Below are positions 41,216-50,975 of a DNA stretch of 64,000 bases, piece by piece. Where the stretch lies: positions 1,116,001 to 1,180,000 of the forward strand of contig NZ_BAABCJ010000001.1 of the NCBI RefSeq assembly GCF_039538765.1. The letters are read 5' to 3'. The position numbers and the translations under genes were made by a program. The notes under the pieces were generated by a model. The model was not told where the DNA came from. It saw nothing but the letters and a program-made list of their open reading frames with translations, and did no database searches. Source of the DNA: Zhihengliuella alba. GTDB taxonomy: Bacteria > Actinomycetota > Actinomycetes > Actinomycetales > Micrococcaceae. The stretch's first letter is position 1; the number at the start of each line of letters is the position of its first letter.

Positions 41216-42648
41216 GCGCGCTGCACTGCGCCGTCGGTGGAGATGCGGACCATGTCCGCCCGCGGGACCACCTTGATGCGCTCGCGGGTGATCTCGCCGG
41301 CCTCGGTCACCACGGCGCCGGCGGCGGCGCCGAGGGCGCGCTCGTGCTCGTCGAGCGCCAGCCAGCCCTCCCAGGTGGTGTGCTCGACGCCGCGCTCGCG
41401 CAGCAGCTCGAGGATCGCCTCCTCGTCCGGGCGGCTCGCCGCCGGGAGGTCGTGGCGGTCCTCGAGGAGGTTGCCGATGGTCTCCAGCGCATCGCCCTTG
41501 GTGTGGCCGATGAGGCCCACCGGGCCGCGCTTGATCCATCCGGTCGTGTAGACGCCGGGCACCGGGGCGCCGTCCGCGTCGAGGACGCGGCCGCCGTCGT
41601 TCGGGACCACGCCGCGGCGGGCGTCGAAGCCGAGCTCGGGCAGCTCCGAGCCGAAGTAGCCGATCGCCCGGTAGACGGCCTGCAGCGGGTACTCGACGAT
41701 CTCGCCGGTGCCGCGGACGTTGGCCGTGCCGTCGAGCTCCTGGCGCTCGAAGCGCATGCCGGTCACGCGGCCGTCCTCGCCGACGATCTCGACCGGTGAG
41801 TGCAGGAAGTGCAGGTGCAGGCGGCGGCTGGCCGGTGCGCGGCCCGCCTCCTCGCGCTCCTCCTGCTCCACGAGCCAGTTGGTCAGCGTGTTGACCATGG
41901 TCTTGACCTGGTTGTTGGTCTTAATCGCCTCGTCGGAGGCCGCGTCGAACTCGAAGTCCTCCGGGTACAGGACGATGTCGACGTCGCGGCTGTGCGAGAG
42001 CTCGCGCAGCTCCAGCGGCGTGAACTTCACCTGCGCGGGGCCGCGGCGGCCGAAGACGTGCACGTCGGTGACGGGCGAGGCCTTCAGCCCCCGGTAGACG
42101 TTGTCGGGGATCTCGGTGCTCAGCAGGTCGTCCGCGTGCTTGGAGAGGACGCGGGCTACGTCGAGGGCGACGTTGCCGTTGCCGATGACGGCGACCTCCT
42201 TCGCGTCCAGCGGCCACTCGCGGGGGACGTCGGGGTGCCCGTCGTACCAGGAGACGAAGTCGGCGGCACCGAAGGAGCCCTCCAGCTCGACGCCCGGGAC
42301 GTCCATCGGCGCGTCCTTGATCGCGCCGGTGGCGAAGATGACGGCGTCGTACATGTCGCGGATGTCGGAGAGCAGCAGGTCCCGCCCGTAGGTCACGTTC
42401 CCGAGGAAGCGGATGTCGCCGCGGTCCAGGACCCGGTGCAGGGCCGTCACGATGCCCTTGATCCGCGGGTGGTCCGGGGCCACGCCGTAGCGGATCAGGC
42501 CGTACGGCGCCGGGTAGGCGTCGAACAGGTCGATCGAGACCTCGAAGTCCCGCTCGGCCTTGGTCAGGATGTCGGCCGCGTAGACGCCGGCGGGACCGGC
42601 ACCGATGATGGCGACGCGCAACGGACGTCCGTCGACGGAGTGTGACAC
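41212..42648 (-). CDS. fprA: FAD-dependent NADPH-ferredoxin reductase, FprA type
   Basis: 478 residues. FAD motif VAIIGAGPAGVYAADIL (about 11-27), 'YGLIRYGVAPDHPRIKGI', NADPH motif VAVIGNGNVALDVARVL, 'FGRRGPAQVKFTPLELREL' and C-terminal 'GWIKRGPVGLIGHTKGDALETI' define the adrenodoxin-reductase-like family. Transfers electrons between NADPH and ferredoxins. GGAGGGG lies upstream of the start. Confidence 0.93.
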   Translation of the reverse strand: MSHSVDGRPLRVAIIGAGPAGVYAADILTKAERDFEVSIDLFDAYPAPYGLIRYGVAPDHPRIKGIVTALHRVLDRGDIRFLGNVTYGRDLLLSDIRDMYDAVIFATGAIKDAPMDVPGVELEGSFGAADFVSWYDGHPDVPREWPLDAKEVAVIGNGNVALDVARVLSKHADDLLSTEIPDNVYRGLKASPVTDVHVFGRRGPAQVKFTPLELRELSHSRDVDIVLYPEDFEFDAASDEAIKTNNQVKTMVNTLTNWLVEQEEREEAGRAPASRRLHLHFLHSPVEIVGEDGRVTGMRFERQELDGTANVRGTGEIVEYPLQAVYRAIGYFGSELPELGFDARRGVVPNDGGRVLDADGAPVPGVYTTGWIKRGPVGLIGHTKGDALETIGNLLEDRHDLPAASRPDEEAILELLRERGVEHTTWEGWLALDEHERALGAAAGAVVTEAGEITRERIKVVPRADMVRISTDGAVQRA

Positions 42649-42807
42649 GTGTTGTCCTTCCGGAGGGGAATCGCGCAGCTACGGGATGGTGAGCGCGCGG
42701 CACGAATAGCGCACGGCTCCCTAGTGTAATTGCCCGCACGACGTCGTCCATCGCCCGTGTGCCCGACCTCACCCGCGCACGCCCGCACGGGACGAGGCAC
42801 GACGGCG

Positions 42808-42843
42808 CAGCCCCGCCCCTGCGATCGTGCAGGGACGGGGCTG
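42808..42843 (-). terminator. Terminator of the WXG100 pair
   Basis: 42808-42822 pairs with 42829-42843 (15 bp, one mismatch), 6-base loop. It lies 58 bp past the 3' end of the minus-strand gene at 42,902. A nearby tract repeats TGTGCTGGCTGCG twice (42,862-42,893). Confidence 0.65.
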
Positions 42844-42901
42844 TGCTGACTGTGCTGTGCTGGCTGCGTGCGCTGTGCTGGCTGCGAGGTGCGGGGCCGG
42901 C

Positions 42902-43210
42902 TCAGATGTTGTCGACGATGTTCCCGACGCGGCGTCCGGTGCTCGTGGCGGTGACCTGGTTGTCGGCGAGGAGTCGGCGGCAGCGACGGACCAGCTCGAG
43001 GGTGTCGCCCGCGGCGGTGACCCAGGCGCGCTCCTTGGTGTCGTAGCCCTCGCGGTTGTTCGCGTCCTCCCAGTTGTCGGCGACGAACTTCTGCTGCTGC
43101 TCGCGGTCGCCGATGATGGTCTCGATCCGGCCGGCGATGCGCAGGACGGTCGCCTCCATCTGTCCGGCGGACGCGGTGTCGAACTGGATGACGTCATTCT
43201 CGGTGGGCAT
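42902..43210 (-). CDS. WXG100-like (Esx) protein 2
   Basis: 102 residues, helical, with a central 'NWEDANNREGYDTKERAW' where WXG100 proteins have W-x-G between two helices. Here the Trp is kept but the Gly is not in place. AAGGAG lies upstream. Next to a second WXG100-like gene and divergent from EccD/EccC; likely a type VII substrate or partner. Confidence 0.75.
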   Translation of the reverse strand: MPTENDVIQFDTASAGQMEATVLRIAGRIETIIGDREQQQKFVADNWEDANNREGYDTKERAWVTAAGDTLELVRRCRRLLADNQVTATSTGRRVGNIVDNI

Positions 43211-43260
43211 GGTGTGTTCTCCTTCGAAGTCTGTGGGGGTCAGGATCGGTGAGCGTCGGC

Positions 43261-43614
43261 TCAGCGACCACCGAGATTGAAGCCGGTGCTGCCGGAGGCG
43301 GCCGCGGCGACGCTGGCGGCGTCGCGGCCGTCGCCCTCCATCTCGTCGTCCATGTCGAGGTAGGCCTTGGCGGCCTCGGCCTGGCCGCTGGAGATCGAGG
43401 CCAGGGCGGCGATGAGCTCGCCCTCCACGCGGGTCGCCTCGTTGATGAACTCCGTGAACTTCACGGCGGCGTTGCCCTTGAAGGTGCCCTTGAGCTCCTC
43501 GACGCCATCGATCATCTCCTCGACCAGGCGGACCAGCTCGGTGCCGGAACCCTCCGACTGCTGGGAGGCGTCCGACATGGCCGGGACGCTCATCTTGCCC
43601 TTGAATCCAGTCAT
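43261..43614 (-). CDS. WXG100-like (Esx) protein 1
   Basis: 117 residues. Two helices separated by 'LKGTFKGNAAVKFTEF', in which F-K-G replaces W-x-G, then a Gly/Asp/Ala-rich tail ending GSTGFNLGG. AAGGAGAA precedes the ATG. 50 bp upstream of WXG100-like 2, so the two are probably one transcript and could form an Esx heterodimer. Confidence 0.78.
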   Translation of the reverse strand: MTGFKGKMSVPAMSDASQQSEGSGTELVRLVEEMIDGVEELKGTFKGNAAVKFTEFINEATRVEGELIAALASISSGQAEAAKAYLDMDDEMEGDGRDAASVAAAASGSTGFNLGGR

Positions 43615-43875
43615 GGGCGGTTCTCCTTCACGTTGGTGCAGCGGCGGCTCGCGGCGTGCTGCTGCAGGAATTCTGTCCGGTTCGCCCGGCGAGGGGCACA
43701 CTCCAATCCAACGGTCTGGCGGGCACCCGGTCAAGGTCGGGCGATGGGGAGAACTCCCCACCTGCCCCGGATTCCCGCCCGGGGCGGGGTCGGAGCTGAC
43801 ATGATGGGACCGGACCAGGACGGAGGCGGCCCCTCCGCGAGACGAGCGCAGCGCACCGCGCCGGGAGGAGGAGCG

Positions 43876-44205
43876 ATGTCCACAGAGTTCGACGCGCAGT
43901 TGATCGAAGCGGTCTCCGTGCGCCGGGACCGGCTGACCGACGCGCTGCTGTTCGGCGCGAACCCCACGGAGCGGCGCTGGAAGAGCACCGTGCGCCTGTT
44001 CGTCTACAGCGTGGTGATCGCCGCGCTCATCGCCGCCGTCTGCGTGGGCATCTCGTTCGTGAGCAACATTCTGGAGCAGCAGGCCGCCGAGAAGGCCGAG
44101 CGGCAGAGCGCCGCCGCCGTCGTCGAGGCCCCCGCGGATCCCCTGGCCCACCCACTCCTCCCGGCCCCTGCGGCCGAAGCGACCACGAGCGGTACCGGAG
44201 CATGA
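43876..44205 (+). CDS. Small membrane protein of the type VII cluster
   Basis: 109 residues, GGAGGAG before ATG. Cytosolic N-terminus with 'RRDRLTDALLFGANPTERRWKSTVR', one helix (about 42-63, LFVYSVVIAALIAAVCVGISFV), then an Ala/Pro-rich extracytoplasmic tail. The layout recalls the N-terminal 60 residues of EccB without its large outer domain. First gene of the plus-strand Ecc operon; ATGA overlap with EccD. Confidence 0.65.
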   Translation: MSTEFDAQLIEAVSVRRDRLTDALLFGANPTERRWKSTVRLFVYSVVIAALIAAVCVGISFVSNILEQQAAEKAERQSAAAVVEAPADPLAHPLLPAPAAEATTSGTGA

Positions 44206-45695
44206 TGCACGATTCCCTGAGCACCCTGCAGGCCCCCGGCCGGGACGGCGGCCCGCGCCGGGCCGGCACGGAGGCCGCCGCGGCGGCCGGCGGCCGGTCC
44301 AACACCACCACGTCCGTCCAGCCGTACACGCGCGTCACCCTCGTCGGCGAGCGCCGCCGGCTGGACCTGGTGCTGCCGTCCACGGCGGAGATCGGCACGC
44401 TGATGCCGCAGATCCTCCGCCTGCTCGGCGACACCCCCGGCGAGCGCGTGGCCTCGAAGATCCTGCTGACCGACACCGGCGCCCCACTGCCCGCGCACAC
44501 CACGCTCGCCGAGGCCGGCGTGGCGGACGGGGCGGTCCTTAGCCTGCACAACAACTACGACGCCCCGCCGCCGGCCGTGGTCTACGACGTGACGGACGCC
44601 GTGGTGGACGAGTCGGAGCGGACCGCGTCCCCGTGGACCCGCACGCACCTGCTGGTCGCCTCCGGCGTCGCCGCCGGCCTCGGTGTCCTGCTGGGGCTGT
44701 GGACCCTCACGAGCACCTACGCCGGCGGGCGGGCCTGGTGGATCCTCCTGGCCGTCGGCGCCGCGCTCCTGGTCACGGGTGCCGCCCTGGTCCGGACGCA
44801 CCGCCCGGTCTCGGCGACGCTGCAGGTCCTGGGCGCCGTGGTCGCGGCGCTGGGCGTGTGGAACGCCGGCTGGCTGCCGGTCGGGGTGGCGGCGCTGGCC
44901 GCGGCCCTGGTCGGCACGCTCCTGATCGGCGGGCTCGCCCCGCTGGCCCCGCGTCCGCCGGCGGTCTACGCGACGGCCGGGGTGGCCGGCGGGCTGACCG
45001 CGCTGTGGGCCGCCGCCGCGCTCCTCTCGGTCTGGGCCGTCGGCACCTCCGGGGCCGAGCCGGCCGCCGCCGACCCGCTGGTGGGCACGGCCGCGATCGC
45101 CGGCATCGGCTCGGTCGCCGCGCTGGGCCTGCTCCCCACGCTGGCCCTGAACGCCTCCGGCCTCGCCCGCCTGGACGACCTGCGCGCCCAGGGCGCCGAG
45201 ATCGCGCGCGGCCACGCCCTCGACGCCATCCGGGCCGCCCACAGCGCTCTGCGCTGGTCCACCGTGGTGGCCGCCGCGTCGGTGGGCGCCGCCCTGGTCC
45301 TGCTCGCCTCCGGCGGGCCCGCCGACGACGCCCGGGCCGGCCTGGTCTGGACCGTGCCGCTGGCCCTGGTCCTGGCCGCCGCGACGGGGTTGCGCGCGCG
45401 GTCCTTCCCGCTGGCCGTGCAGCGGTACGCGCTGTACGCCGCGGCGGTCCTGGGGGTCGTGGCCACCGCGGCCCGGCTCGCCGCCGCCTTCCCGGAGCGG
45501 ACCTGGCTCGTCGCCGTCGTCCTGGTGGTCCTCGGCGTGCTCGCCGGACTGGGCCTGGTGACCCGGTTGGCCGAGCACACGCAGGCGCGCCTGCGCCAGC
45601 TCGCCTCCCGGGTGGAGGCGCTGACGGCCCTCGCCTCCGTCCCCCTGGCCGTGGGGTACTTCGGCGTCTTCCACCTGCTGCTGAACTCCTTCTAA
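44202..45695 (+). CDS. eccD: EccD-like type VII secretion membrane protein
   Basis: 497 residues. N-terminal ubiquitin-like YukD domain (about 42-120; RVTLVGERRRLDLVLPSTAEIGTLMPQIL) joined to about eleven hydrophobic helices, the EccD layout. EccD lines the type VII secretion channel. It is upstream of the MinD-like and EccC genes. Confidence 0.85.
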   Translation: MMHDSLSTLQAPGRDGGPRRAGTEAAAAAGGRSNTTTSVQPYTRVTLVGERRRLDLVLPSTAEIGTLMPQILRLLGDTPGERVASKILLTDTGAPLPAHTTLAEAGVADGAVLSLHNNYDAPPPAVVYDVTDAVVDESERTASPWTRTHLLVASGVAAGLGVLLGLWTLTSTYAGGRAWWILLAVGAALLVTGAALVRTHRPVSATLQVLGAVVAALGVWNAGWLPVGVAALAAALVGTLLIGGLAPLAPRPPAVYATAGVAGGLTALWAAAALLSVWAVGTSGAEPAAADPLVGTAAIAGIGSVAALGLLPTLALNASGLARLDDLRAQGAEIARGHALDAIRAAHSALRWSTVVAAASVGAALVLLASGGPADDARAGLVWTVPLALVLAAATGLRARSFPLAVQRYALYAAAVLGVVATAARLAAAFPERTWLVAVVLVVLGVLAGLGLVTRLAEHTQARLRQLASRVEALTALASVPLAVGYFGVFHLLLNSF

Positions 45696-45711
45696 CGCCC
45701 GAGGGTCCCTG

Positions 45712-46926
45712 ATGTCGACGAACACTCCCCCGCAGCCCGACGGCCAGCGCCGGCCGCTCTCCCGCACGCTCCCCGACCCGTGGGGGCCCGACGACGGCGG
45801 CGGCGCCGGCCAGCCCGGGACTCCCGCCGCAGGGCCCCGGCCGGGGTCGCCGGCGGCGCGGCGGACGATCGAGCAGCCGGTCCCGGGCTCGTCCCGCCGG
45901 GGCGCGGGCGCCCCGCGCGGCAGGGGCGGATCCCGCGTCACGGCCGGCACCGGCGCCGGCGGCGTCGGCGAGGCGCTGAGCTACGACGTCCTGCGCCTGT
46001 CGGGCGTGCGCGGGAGCGACTCCGCGCTCGCCCGCACGCTCGGCGCCCTGGTGGGCGGGGACCCAGACGCGCAGCGGCTGCCGGAGCTGGCGGCGCTCGC
46101 CCAGGCCCCGGTCGCGACGGGGCGACGGGTGGCCGTGTTCGCGACCCGCGGCGGCGCCGGCGCCACCACGACGGCGGCCCTGCTGGCCCGCTTCTTCTCG
46201 GCGGCCCGGCCGGACCGCGTGGCGGTCCTCGACGCGGCCGAGGAGCACGGCTCGCTCGGGCTGCGGCTGGGCGTCGCGGGCGGGCGGCCGGGGCCCGCAA
46301 CCCTGGCCGGGCTCCTGCCCGCGACCACCGGCGGGAACCTGCCGACCGCCGAGGAGCTCGACGGGCTGCTCGGCCACGCCGCGCAGAACCTCGCCGCCAC
46401 CGCCAGCCCGGGCGCCGACGCGGCCGACCAGGCGCACGAGGTCCCGGGCTCGCTGCTGCGCGAGGCCTGCGCGACGATCTCCCGCTACTTCGCCCTCACG
46501 ATCGTCGACTGCCCCACCGGCATCCGGCGGCCGGCCACCGGCGCCGCGCTGGCGGACGCGCACGCGGCCGTGTGGGTGGTCCCCGGCACCCTCAGCGGCG
46601 TGGAGGACGCCCTGGCGCGCCTGGCCGGGCCGACCCTGCGCGGGCTGGCCGCCTCCGGCCGGCTGCTCGTCGTCGTCGCGCAGCAGGACCGCGCCGCGCC
46701 CGTGCCCACCGCCGTCCACGCCCGCCGGTTCAACGAGCTCGGCTACGAGGCGCACGCGCTCGGCTACGACGCCCACCTGGCCGCCGGCGCGCGGATCCGG
46801 GCCGGCCTCCTCGGCGCGGAGCGCCGCACCGCGCTCGCCGGGCTGGCCGCCCGCGTCCTGGACGTCGCGAACGCCGCACCGGCCTCCGCCCCGTCTGCGG
46901 CACCGCGCTCCGGACGGCGGGCATGA
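45712..46926 (+). CDS. MinD/ParA-like protein of the type VII cluster, altered P-loop
   Basis: 404 residues. First 90 residues are Gly/Pro/Arg-rich and disordered; then a MinD-like domain. The P-loop region reads FATRGGAGATTTA (about 141-153): the expected KGGxGKT has Arg for the first Lys and Ala for the catalytic Lys. The switch region VDCPTG is present. EspI-like proteins in other ESX loci have related organisation. The loss of the P-loop Lys suggests weak or no ATP hydrolysis. Confidence 0.75.
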   Translation: MSTNTPPQPDGQRRPLSRTLPDPWGPDDGGGAGQPGTPAAGPRPGSPAARRTIEQPVPGSSRRGAGAPRGRGGSRVTAGTGAGGVGEALSYDVLRLSGVRGSDSALARTLGALVGGDPDAQRLPELAALAQAPVATGRRVAVFATRGGAGATTTAALLARFFSAARPDRVAVLDAAEEHGSLGLRLGVAGGRPGPATLAGLLPATTGGNLPTAEELDGLLGHAAQNLAATASPGADAADQAHEVPGSLLREACATISRYFALTIVDCPTGIRRPATGAALADAHAAVWVVPGTLSGVEDALARLAGPTLRGLAASGRLLVVVAQQDRAAPVPTAVHARRFNELGYEAHALGYDAHLAAGARIRAGLLGAERRTALAGLAARVLDVANAAPASAPSAAPRSGRRA

Positions 46927-49900
46927 GCCAGCGCCTCGTCCACCGCCCGGCCCGCACCACGCCGCCGCTGCGCGAGTACCATCCGTTCACGATCGACGCC
47001 CCGCCGCCCAGCGAGGGCGAGGCCGCCGGCCCCAACATGATGGCGATCGTGCCCATGCTCGGCGGCGCCGTGTCCATGACCGTCATGATGCTGTTCCGCA
47101 ACTCGCCGTTCGCGGCCGTCGGCGCCATGATGATGGTGCTGACCGTGGTGGTCGCCGTGTTCATGATGTTCAGCCAGCGCGGCAAGCAGCAGCGCCAGCG
47201 CCGGCAGGCCCGCGACCTCTACCTGCGCTACCTCGAGCGCACCCGCGTGAGGCTCCGCGCCGACGAGCAGGAGGCCCTGGCCACCGCGCGCGTGGCGAGC
47301 CCTCCCCCGGAGGCCCTGTTCGACGTCGTGCGCAACCCGCTGCGCCTGTGGGAGCGCCGGCGCTCCAACGAGGACTTCCTGCAGGTCCGGCTCGGCACCG
47401 GCGACCGGCCGGTCCGCGGCCTCCGGGTCGCCGACACGTCCGCACCGGGTCAGCTCGAGGACACGTTCATGGTCGCCGAGGCGGAGATCCTGCGCCGCCG
47501 CTACGCCACCAGCCCCACCATGCCCGTGACCGTGCCCCTCGACTCGGTCGGCAACGTCTCCGTGGTCGGCTCCCGCGGCTTCGCCCTGGCCGTCGCCCGG
47601 AACCTGCTCACCAGCGCCGCGGCCCTGCACTCGCCCGAGGACCTCGGCCTGGGGCTCGCCGTCCCCACGGACCGGCGCGGGGACTGGGACTGGGCCAAGT
47701 GGCTGCCCCACCTCGCGGACCAGCAGCAGACGACGGCGGCCGGGCCCGTCCGGCGGATCGGGGCCGGCCTCGACGACCTCGCCGACGTCATGGCGCCCGA
47801 GCTCGCCCAGCGCTCCAAGGTCGCCGCGGAGGCCCGCAAGAACTCCGAGGCGGCCTCCGGCGTGCTCGCCCGGCTGGTGCTGGTCAGCGACGTCCACGGC
47901 GCCCCGGCCCAGGAGCTCCCACTCGCGGACCGCTACGTCACCCCCGCCCAGCTGGGCACGACCGTGCTGCACCTGGTCTCCCGGCGGGACGACGAGCCCG
48001 ACGACGTCGCGCTGCGCATCACCGAGACCGACGGCGGGTTCCGGCTGGAGGACTACCGGAACGACCCGGCCCAGCCCGTGGTCCGCCACGGCGAGCTGGA
48101 CGCCCTCGACGCGGCGACCGCCAGCGCGCTCGCCCGCGAGCTCGCGCCGCTGCGGCTCTCGGCCGACTCCCTGGAGCACGGCCCGTCCAACGCCGGCGGC
48201 CAGTCCTTCCTGGAGATGCTCGGGCTCACCCCCGAGCTCGGCCGCGCCGACGTCGAGCGGACCTGGCGCCCCCGCGCCGACGCCGACTTCCTGCGCGTCC
48301 CCCTCGGCCCGGACGACCGCGGCAAGCCGGTCATGCTCGACCTGAAGGAGTCCGCCCAGCTCGGCATGGGCCCGCACGGGCTCTGCGTGGGCGCCACCGG
48401 CTCCGGCAAGTCGGAGATGCTCCGCTCGCTCGTGTTCGGCCTGCTGGCCACCCACTCCCCCGACGTGCTGGCCATGGTCCTCGTGGACTTCAAGGGCGGC
48501 GCCACCTTCGCCCCCTTCGAGGGCGCCCCGCAGGTCACCGGCATCATCACCAACCTCTCCGACGACCTCTCCCTGATCGAGCGCGTCTACGCGAGCCTCA
48601 ACGGCGAGATCCTGCGCCGCCAGGAGGTCCTCAAGGCGGCCGGCAACATCGCGAACATCACCGACTACCAGGCGCACCGGGCCGAGCGCCTGGCCCGCGG
48701 CGAGGACATGGACCCGCTGCCGCACCTGGTGGTCATCATCGACGAGTTCGGCGAGCTGCTCACCGCCCGGCCGGACTTCATCGACCTCTTCCTCTCCATC
48801 GGGCGCATCGGCCGCTCGATCGGCGTGCACCTGCTGCTGTCCTCGCAGCGCGTCGAGGGCGGCAAGCTCAAGGGGCTGGAGACGTACCTGTCCTACCGGA
48901 TCGGCCTGCGCACGCTCTCCGAGGCCGAGTCCCGCACGGTCCTGGACACCGGCGACGCGTTCCACCTGCCGCCGATGCCCGGCTACGGCTACCTGAAGGT
49001 GGACACGACCGTCTACACGCGCTTCAAGTCCGGCTACGTCTCCGGCTCGGTCGACGCGGAGCGCGGCCGGACCGACGAGCCGGTCGAGCCGGCCCGCCCC
49101 GAGGTCCTGCCGCTGGGCTTCTACGCCGGGGAGGCCGCCGCGGGCGCCGGGGACGACGACGGATCCGCACCCAAGCCGGCGGGCAAGGCGCTGCCCGAGC
49201 GCACCACCGGCCCCACCGTCATGTCGACCCTGATGGAGACCCTGCGGACGTTCCCCCGTTCGGTGCAGGAGATCTGGCTCCCCCCGCTGCCGGACGCCAT
49301 CACCCTGGACGCCGTCGTCGGCCAGGTCCACCCCGGCGAGCACGGGCTGCGGCTCGAGCACGGCGGCCGCCTGCGGGTGCCGATCGGCCTGCTCGACGAT
49401 CCGGCCAAGCAGTGGCAGGGGCTCTGGGAGATCGACTTCGCCTCGGGCGGCGGCAACCTGATGATCGTCGGCGGGCCGCAGTCCGGCCGCAGCACGCTGC
49501 TGCGCACCATCGCCTCGTCGCTGGCGCTGACGCACCGGCCCGGCGAGGTGGGCATCTACTGCGTCGACCTGCTCGGCTCGGCCCTGCTGCCGCTGGGTCG
49601 GCTGCCGCACGTGGGCGGCACCGCGATCCGCACCAACCGGGAGGTCGTCCGGCGCACCGTCGAGGAGATCCTCGGAATGCTCTACCACCGGGAGCGCCTC
49701 TTCGAGCTGCGGCAGATCGACTCGCTGGCGACCATGCGCCGCCTGCACGCCGCCGGCGAGCTGCCCGAGCTGCCCAGCGCCGACGTGTTCCTGCTCATCG
49801 ACGGGTACGCCCAGATGAACGAGGACTTCGAGGAGATCCAGGACGCCGTCACCACCCTCATCATGCGCGGCGGCGGCTACGGCATCCACGTGGTCGCCAC

Positions 49901-50924
49901 GCTGAACCGCTCCGGCGAGATCCGCATGGCCCAGCAGGGGTTCTTCGGCAACAAGGTCGAGCTGGCGCTGGCCGATCCGGCGGACTCCGCGATCGACCGC
50001 AAGGTCGCCCAGGGCGTCCGCTCCGACGCGCCGGGCCGCGGCCTCTCGGACCAGAAGCTCATCGGGCACGTCGCACTGCCGCGGATCGACGGCGACGCGG
50101 ACCCGGAGACGCTCTCCGACGGGCTGCGCGCGCTCGTCGACGCCGTGGCCGCGTCCACCAGCGAGACCGCCATGCAGGTGCGCGTCCTGCCGGCCGAGGT
50201 CTCCACCGCGGAGGCCCCCGTGCCGGCGACGCAGGGACTGTTCCCGATCGGCCTGCGCGAGGTGGACCTGGCCGCCCAGACCATGGACATGACCCACAAG
50301 GACCGCCACCTGATCGTCATGGGCGACGAGGGCACCGGGAAGTCCAACCTGCTGCGGAACCTGATCGACGCGTTCGTCGCCCAGCACACCCCGGACGAGC
50401 TGCTGTTCGCGGTCTACGACCCGCGCAAGGACCTCGACGACGTGGTGCCGGACGACTACCTGGGCGGCTACGCCGGCAGCGCCGCCGTCGGCGAGCAGCT
50501 CACCGCGGCCCTCGTGAAGGAGCTCGGGCTGCGCCTCAACGGCGGGACCGACGACGAGCAGCCCGGCGCCGCGCGGCTCGTGGTGCTGGCCAACGACTAC
50601 GACGTCCTCACCGCGGGCAACAGCTCGCCGATGGGCCGGCTGGCGAACTACCTGCCCATGGCCGGGGAGCTGAACCTCAACGTGGTCCTCACGCGCAAGG
50701 TGCGCGGCGCCAGCCGCGGCATGTACGAGTCCCTGTTCTCCGTCCTGCGGGACTCCGGGTCCTCGACGCTGATCATGAGCGGCGACCGGTCCGAGGGCAT
50801 GCTGGTCAACAACGTCCGCGCCCGCGCCCTCCCGCCGGGCCGCGGCCAGCTCGTCCAGACCGGCCGGCCGGTGCAGACCGTCCAGACGTTCCTCCACCCG
50901 GGCACCCCGCGGACGGACGGCTGA
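46923..50924 (+). CDS. eccC: EccC-like type VII secretion ATPase (three FtsK/SpoIIIE domains)
   Basis: 1333 residues, ATGA overlap with the MinD-like gene. Two helices near the N-terminus (about 38-58 and 63-84), then three ATPase domains with P-loops GATGSGKSE (about 489), GGPQSGRST (about 849, Lys changed to Arg) and GDEGTGKSN (about 1133). The first domain keeps VVIIDEFGELL. EccC recognises Esx substrates and drives export. EccCa and EccCb are fused here, as in most non-mycobacterial loci. Confidence 0.93.
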   Translation: MSQRLVHRPARTTPPLREYHPFTIDAPPPSEGEAAGPNMMAIVPMLGGAVSMTVMMLFRNSPFAAVGAMMMVLTVVVAVFMMFSQRGKQQRQRRQARDLYLRYLERTRVRLRADEQEALATARVASPPPEALFDVVRNPLRLWERRRSNEDFLQVRLGTGDRPVRGLRVADTSAPGQLEDTFMVAEAEILRRRYATSPTMPVTVPLDSVGNVSVVGSRGFALAVARNLLTSAAALHSPEDLGLGLAVPTDRRGDWDWAKWLPHLADQQQTTAAGPVRRIGAGLDDLADVMAPELAQRSKVAAEARKNSEAASGVLARLVLVSDVHGAPAQELPLADRYVTPAQLGTTVLHLVSRRDDEPDDVALRITETDGGFRLEDYRNDPAQPVVRHGELDALDAATASALARELAPLRLSADSLEHGPSNAGGQSFLEMLGLTPELGRADVERTWRPRADADFLRVPLGPDDRGKPVMLDLKESAQLGMGPHGLCVGATGSGKSEMLRSLVFGLLATHSPDVLAMVLVDFKGGATFAPFEGAPQVTGIITNLSDDLSLIERVYASLNGEILRRQEVLKAAGNIANITDYQAHRAERLARGEDMDPLPHLVVIIDEFGELLTARPDFIDLFLSIGRIGRSIGVHLLLSSQRVEGGKLKGLETYLSYRIGLRTLSEAESRTVLDTGDAFHLPPMPGYGYLKVDTTVYTRFKSGYVSGSVDAERGRTDEPVEPARPEVLPLGFYAGEAAAGAGDDDGSAPKPAGKALPERTTGPTVMSTLMETLRTFPRSVQEIWLPPLPDAITLDAVVGQVHPGEHGLRLEHGGRLRVPIGLLDDPAKQWQGLWEIDFASGGGNLMIVGGPQSGRSTLLRTIASSLALTHRPGEVGIYCVDLLGSALLPLGRLPHVGGTAIRTNREVVRRTVEEILGMLYHRERLFELRQIDSLATMRRLHAAGELPELPSADVFLLIDGYAQMNEDFEEIQDAVTTLIMRGGGYGIHVVATLNRSGEIRMAQQGFFGNKVELALADPADSAIDRKVAQGVRSDAPGRGLSDQKLIGHVALPRIDGDADPETLSDGLRALVDAVAASTSETAMQVRVLPAEVSTAEAPVPATQGLFPIGLREVDLAAQTMDMTHKDRHLIVMGDEGTGKSNLLRNLIDAFVAQHTPDELLFAVYDPRKDLDDVVPDDYLGGYAGSAAVGEQLTAALVKELGLRLNGGTDDEQPGAARLVVLANDYDVLTAGNSSPMGRLANYLPMAGELNLNVVLTRKVRGASRGMYESLFSVLRDSGSSTLIMSGDRSEGMLVNNVRARALPPGRGQLVQTGRPVQTVQTFLHPGTPRTDG

Positions 50925-50963
50925 GCGCCGGTCCGGGGCGGGCCCGGGCAAACGTCGACTGAG

Positions 50964-50969
50964 TAGGAT
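50964..50969 (+). promoter_or_regulatory. -10 hexamer TAGGAT, leaderless start of rarD
   Basis: TAGGAT ends 6 bases before GTG 50976; no Shine-Dalgarno precedes the start. Confidence 0.5.
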
Positions 50970-50975
50970 GTTCCG

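Noticed and set aside
37823..41551. 1242-codon plus-strand frame opposite htpX to the DUF368 gene
   Set aside because: Antisense shadow of four well-supported minus-strand genes.
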